In this document: positions 61,299-64,000 of the stretch, one piece after another | Position numbering within the stretch: position 1 is the first letter of the stretch | How the letters are laid out: each line of letters starts with the position of its first letter | IMG/VR virus record: IMGVR_UViG_3300009481_000010 | Coordinates: 90,329 to 154,328 of that record | Strand: one strand, 5' to 3' | Source of the DNA: a virus | DNA length: 64,000 nucleotides | The notes under the pieces: model-generated | What the model was told of the DNA's origin: nothing | Seen by the model: the letters and a program-made list of their open reading frames with translations, nothing else | The model's database searches: none | Made by a program: the position numbers and the translations under genes

Positions 61299-62045
61299 AT
61301 GTTTTCACCAGCCAACAGTAAACTAAAGAAATTGTACGATTTTGAGCCATTGCAGCCGTGGTTTGAGGATCGCCGCAAAGTGTACTCATTCGATACGCTC
61401 GCAGGCCATGCCTGCCCGGGTGCATTGAAATGTAAGGCTAAGGTTGTTGAAGTTGAAGGCCGTCGAAAACTCCAGGACGGACCAAAGCAGGAATTCCGCT
61501 GCTATGCCGCAAGTCAGGAAGTACGTTTAACCAACGTATACGAAAAGCACAAGCGGAATTTTGAGGCTATTCGTAGGCTATCAACAGCACAAGTCCGAAC
61601 TTTCCTGTCAACTATCGTGCCTGAAAATATGGGCGTCTGTCGTATCCACACAAGCGGAGATTTTCTGAACAAGAAGTATTTTCTCGGCTGGATGCAGTTT
61701 GCTGAATTGCACCCCAAGACTATTTTCTACGCATATACTAAGAGCCTGCCCTATTGGGTGGACTATGCTGGAGAAGTCCCGCCGAATATGATTCTTACCG
61801 CCTCGTATGGTGGCAAGTGGGATGAACTAATTCCAATACACGGACTGCGGTCTGCTATCGTCGTGAGGGATGAAGACGAAGCCGCCGCAATGGGTTTAGA
61901 TATCGACCGTGACGATAGTCACGCGAGCGATCCAAATCATAGAGAATCAGATTTTGCACTTGAGATTCACGGCTCACAACGTGCAGGGACTGAGGCCGCT
62001 GTGGCATGGGAGAAAATCCGCCGTGCAAGGATAAAAGGAAAATGA
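61299..62045 (+). CDS. GP88-family phage protein
   Basis: The 248-residue protein starts at ATG 61299 with AAAGGGAACGA before it; the frame is open further upstream but that part spans the promoter. It has CPGALKC (Cys39, Cys45), later FRCYA (Cys68), HTSGDF and the end of a GP88-like domain (FYAYTKSLPYW, then PPNMILTASYGG). The family occurs in many phages and its function is not established. The Cys pattern suggests a metal or Fe-S site, but this is inferred. Confidence 0.78.
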   Translation: MFSPANSKLKKLYDFEPLQPWFEDRRKVYSFDTLAGHACPGALKCKAKVVEVEGRRKLQDGPKQEFRCYAASQEVRLTNVYEKHKRNFEAIRRLSTAQVRTFLSTIVPENMGVCRIHTSGDFLNKKYFLGWMQFAELHPKTIFYAYTKSLPYWVDYAGEVPPNMILTASYGGKWDELIPIHGLRSAIVVRDEDEAAAMGLDIDRDDSHASDPNHRESDFALEIHGSQRAGTEAAVAWEKIRRARIKGK

Positions 62046-62104
62046 TCCAACTGGCCCTGCTAGGTATCCTCATCCAGATTTGTAATAAGAGCATCAACAA
62101 ATGA
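62042..62104 (+). CDS. Very small hydrophobic peptide
   Basis: A 20-residue open frame MIQLALLGILIQICNKSINK overlaps the previous stop and the next start (ATGA both times). GGAAA lies upstream. The coupled overlaps support translation, but its small size makes this uncertain. Confidence 0.4.
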   Translation: MIQLALLGILIQICNKSINK

Positions 62105-62322
62105 CTGGACTACCTTATAGCTTTGATCTACTGTACGACATCAAGACCCTCCGGCAGCTACGCATTGAATATAATGCTGCTAGGGCTAAGGTTAACAGTA
62201 TCGAAGCTATGTCAAGGGAGTTTGGTATAAGTTTGGAATGTTCTCACGAACAGGTAGAAAGTTACGGAAATGGAGAGGATTGCTGGCGGGAATGTTTAGA
62301 CTGCGGGTGTGAGGTTCCGTAG
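62101..62322 (+). CDS. Small helical Cys-containing protein
   Basis: This 73-residue protein has a coiled-coil segment (LRQLRIEYNAARAKVNSIEA) and a C-terminal Cys cluster (SLECSHEQ, CWRECLDCGCEVP) that could bind zinc. It ends 27 bp before the first copy of a 33-bp repeat pair. Function unknown. Confidence 0.75.
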   Translation: MTGLPYSFDLLYDIKTLRQLRIEYNAARAKVNSIEAMSREFGISLECSHEQVESYGNGEDCWRECLDCGCEVP

Positions 62323-62349
62323 TTCGTAGGGTGGCTTAGCTCAAAGATT

Positions 62350-62434
62350 GATATAAGTTGTTGATATGAAACGACTTAGGGCGAGCCGCCGCCCCCGCCG
62401 CGACGTAAGTCCTTTGATACCAACGGGTTACGTC
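62350..62434. repeat. 33-bp boundary repeats, inverted pair
   Basis: Copies at 62350-62382 (diverged) and 62402-62434 with a 19-bp linker rich in GCC. They are 86 bp upstream of a promoter. Confidence 0.8.
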
Positions 62435-62520
62435 GATTCTTTTTTGGAAATTCCCAGGATCAGGACCGCCGTTCTCAGGATTGGATTCTTGAATTCGCCA
62501 CGATTTTTTGGATAAACCGC

Positions 62521-62549
62521 TTGCAATTTTGGGTTGGCCGTGGTATAAT
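62521..62549 (+). promoter_or_regulatory. Early promoter
   Basis: TTGCAA, a 17-bp spacer (GCCG) and TATAAT, before the gene at 62586. Confidence 0.75.
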
Positions 62550-62585
62550 ACACCTATCACAAACAACAACACGCGAGAGGGAATC

Positions 62586-62813
62586 ATGAAACCATCACAA
62601 AAAACAGCAGGCATGGAAGCGGCACTGGAAGCACTGTTTGGCGTGGATCGCCAGTCGGCTATCCGTTCTAATCGGTGCATCGATTCACCTATCGGCTGCG
62701 GTATGCCTGTCGATGGCTTCCGCGATGAACTATCGGCCAAAGAATTCACAATCTCTGGCTTGTGCCAGAAATGTCAGGATTCTGCTTTCGATGAAATGCA
62801 CACAAATTTCTAA
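62586..62813 (+). CDS. Small zinc-ribbon-like protein
   Basis: The ATG at 62586 is preceded by GCGAGAGGGAATC; the frame is open upstream through the promoter and is not used there. The 75-residue protein has RCIDSPIGCGMPVDGFRDEL and GLCQKCQDSAF, giving a C..C....C..C-type ribbon, a pattern common in phage proteins of unknown role. Confidence 0.78.
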   Translation: MKPSQKTAGMEAALEALFGVDRQSAIRSNRCIDSPIGCGMPVDGFRDELSAKEFTISGLCQKCQDSAFDEMHTNF

Positions 62814-62821
62814 GATTGCTC

Positions 62822-62849
62822 TTGACAATTGTCGGATGTGTGGTACAAT
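62822..62849 (+). promoter_or_regulatory. Early promoter
   Basis: TTGACA, a 16-bp spacer and TACAAT, before the DUF932-like gene. Confidence 0.8.
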
Positions 62850-62894
62850 GTACGTATCACCACTTTTCTCCTGTTCTTGAAAGGAACAACCACA

Positions 62895-63806
62895 ATGACT
62901 GAAATTCTCTCAACCGATGCAATGGGCACGATCAACAAAACTTTTGACTTCGCAGTCGATAAGTTTCCGCTGTTCGGTCCCGACAACATGCCGACCGATC
63001 AGTACGGTTTGTTCCGTTCTGACACCGGCTACCTGGAAGGTGTCAAGTCGATCAGTTCGCGGTATGTGCCGCACACGACTGATGACGTGACAGCGTTGTG
63101 TGAAGCCGCACAACATGCGTTTGACTGCGAAGTCAATTTGCAGTGTCACTTCCGTAATGGTCACTATGTGTCCATCGCTCCGACTGACGGCTTCCGCCGA
63201 TCCATCTACAATGGTGCGGATAATATCTGGCCACGGTTCATGGTGTCCGGTGGTTTCGATGGCAGGGGTTTCAAGGCTATCTTGGGTTACTACCGCGATG
63301 CCTGCCTGAACCTGTCATGGATGCGTAAGGTTTCCGGCCTTGCTGTTTCCATTCGTCACACATCCGGTCTGCGTGTCCAGATGGATACACTGGTCGAACA
63401 GTTCAACCTGTTGAAAAATGGTTGGTCTACTCTGACTGATGTTATCGATCAGATGGAAAGACGACAAGTTAATATGGCCGACTTCTTGAATGAAGTTTAT
63501 GGTCAGCCTTCGGCTGAGAATCTCGGTCGTGCTGCTGCTGGTGAGAGTGTTCGAGAGGTTACGATTCACCGCAATCGTACTCAAGAAATCTTTGACCGAC
63601 TGTGGAACGAACGACAGAAGACAGGTCGAGACTTGTCAAACGGTGTCGGTGTTGTGTCTGCCTGGGAAGCGTACAACGCTGTTCAGGGTTGGACTCAGCA
63701 TCAGTCAACACGTCGAACGGCGTTCAACACGTCATTCGATAGAATCCTCAAGGCGGGTAGCTCAACCGAGGTTCTCAAGGCTGAAGGATTGGCACTGTCT
63801 GCGTAA
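62895..63806 (+). CDS. DUF932-like phage/plasmid protein
   Basis: This 303-residue protein belongs by pattern to the DUF932 family found on phages and plasmids: FRSDTGYLEGVKSISSRYVP, PTDGFRRSIYNGADNIWPRF, and a C-terminal WEAYNAVQGWTQHQSTRRTA segment. The ATG at 62895 follows GAAAGGA and a promoter at 62822-62849. An intrinsic terminator follows. The family's biochemical role is unknown. Confidence 0.8.
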   Translation: MTEILSTDAMGTINKTFDFAVDKFPLFGPDNMPTDQYGLFRSDTGYLEGVKSISSRYVPHTTDDVTALCEAAQHAFDCEVNLQCHFRNGHYVSIAPTDGFRRSIYNGADNIWPRFMVSGGFDGRGFKAILGYYRDACLNLSWMRKVSGLAVSIRHTSGLRVQMDTLVEQFNLLKNGWSTLTDVIDQMERRQVNMADFLNEVYGQPSAENLGRAAAGESVREVTIHRNRTQEIFDRLWNERQKTGRDLSNGVGVVSAWEAYNAVQGWTQHQSTRRTAFNTSFDRILKAGSSTEVLKAEGLALSA

Positions 63807-63820
63807 GTGGTTGGTGGTGG

Positions 63821-63862
63821 CCCAAGGGGTGGCTTTATGTGCCCCCTGGGTTTTTCTTTTTT
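63821..63862 (+). terminator. Intrinsic terminator after DUF932-like gene
   Basis: CCCAAGGGG and CCCCCTGGG pair with one mismatch and are followed by TTTTTCTTTTTT. Confidence 0.85.
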
Positions 63863-63872
63863 GGAGAATCTC

Positions 63873-64000
63873 ATGTATTATATTTCTTCTGATTCTGGCG
63901 AATATCTTCAGGTTTTGATTGACTGGGACACGGAACTGGTCACCCTAATATGGGGAGCTAAGTCACCCGCACCGCTGACTAGGGAGGAATTGATTCTCAC
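63873..64000 (+). CDS. Unknown protein, partial at right edge
   Basis: The start (MYYISSDSGEYLQVLIDWDT) is preceded by TTGGAG at good spacing, directly after the previous terminator. At least 42 residues are in the window. The terminator just upstream means it needs its own promoter or read-through. Confidence 0.6.
   Translation, partial: MYYISSDSGEYLQVLIDWDTELVTLIWGAKSPAPLTREELIL

Noticed and set aside
52729-62434. CRISPR array reading of the 33-bp repeats
   Set aside because: Copies occur as isolated pairs kilobases apart, in both orientations, with short similar linkers instead of unique spacers.

Overview
The window is part of the genome of a large tailed double-stranded DNA phage. The large terminase subunit, portal, capsid protease/scaffold, major capsid protein, head-tail connectors, tail tube candidate and a 1,834-residue tape measure protein are all readable. 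The virion proteins look like those of aquatic (marine) bacteriophages: YadA-type head repeats, DPHTQY fibre motifs and a shared fibre N-terminal domain. Genes have Shine-Dalgarno sites, and promoters resemble the bacterial sigma-70 type, so the host is a bacterium. The host itself cannot be named from the sequence. No tail sheath gene is visible, so a long non-contractile tail is likely but not proven. No integrase, lysogeny or DNA polymerase gene lies in the window.

Layout. Positions 1-52402 form one long late block, all on the minus strand and read from right to left. Its order is: a small acidic protein and a protein with a fibre-like tail (52.4-51.5 kb); a sigma-like factor, a helix-turn-helix protein and a gene built on a copied segment of the portal (51.5-49.6 kb); a sugar-modifying pair, a sulfotransferase and GDP-mannose 4,6-dehydratase (49-47 kb); small nucleases; a ClpP-like protease; terminase; a GIY-YIG-like gene; portal; protease/scaffold with a nested scaffold start; decoration protein; major capsid protein (45.5-37.7 kb). 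A run of about 12 kb of adhesin/fibre genes with a glycosyltransferase follows (37.6-25.3 kb), then a connector, two more fibre-type genes, neck proteins, the tail tube candidate (19.2-18.0 kb), three small tail-assembly genes, the tape measure protein, and a giant protein that runs off the left edge of the window (at least 3,398 residues).

Positions 52844-64000 hold the early-type arm on the plus strand: about 32 small genes, mostly 20-150 codons and mostly unknown, plus a GP88-like gene and a DUF932-like gene. There is one clear tRNA-Glu gene and at least three structured stretches without genes. These genes are cut into many short transcription units, each with its own near-consensus promoter. 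Groups of units are separated by a family of 33-bp repeats, usually in pairs around a G/C-rich linker and 43-86 bp upstream of a promoter.

How the parts work together. The two arms diverge from 52403-52843. The early arm uses TTGACA/TTGCAA-type -35 boxes with 16-18 bp spacers. Six minus-strand promoters share an exact 10-mer, GTGTATAATA, with poor -35 boxes. The sigma-like protein encoded in the late block could direct them. The most unusual features are the 33-bp boundary repeats, the structured RNA-like locus at 56.1-56.7 kb, the portal-derived gene at 49.6-50.2 kb and the giant FG-GAP protein.
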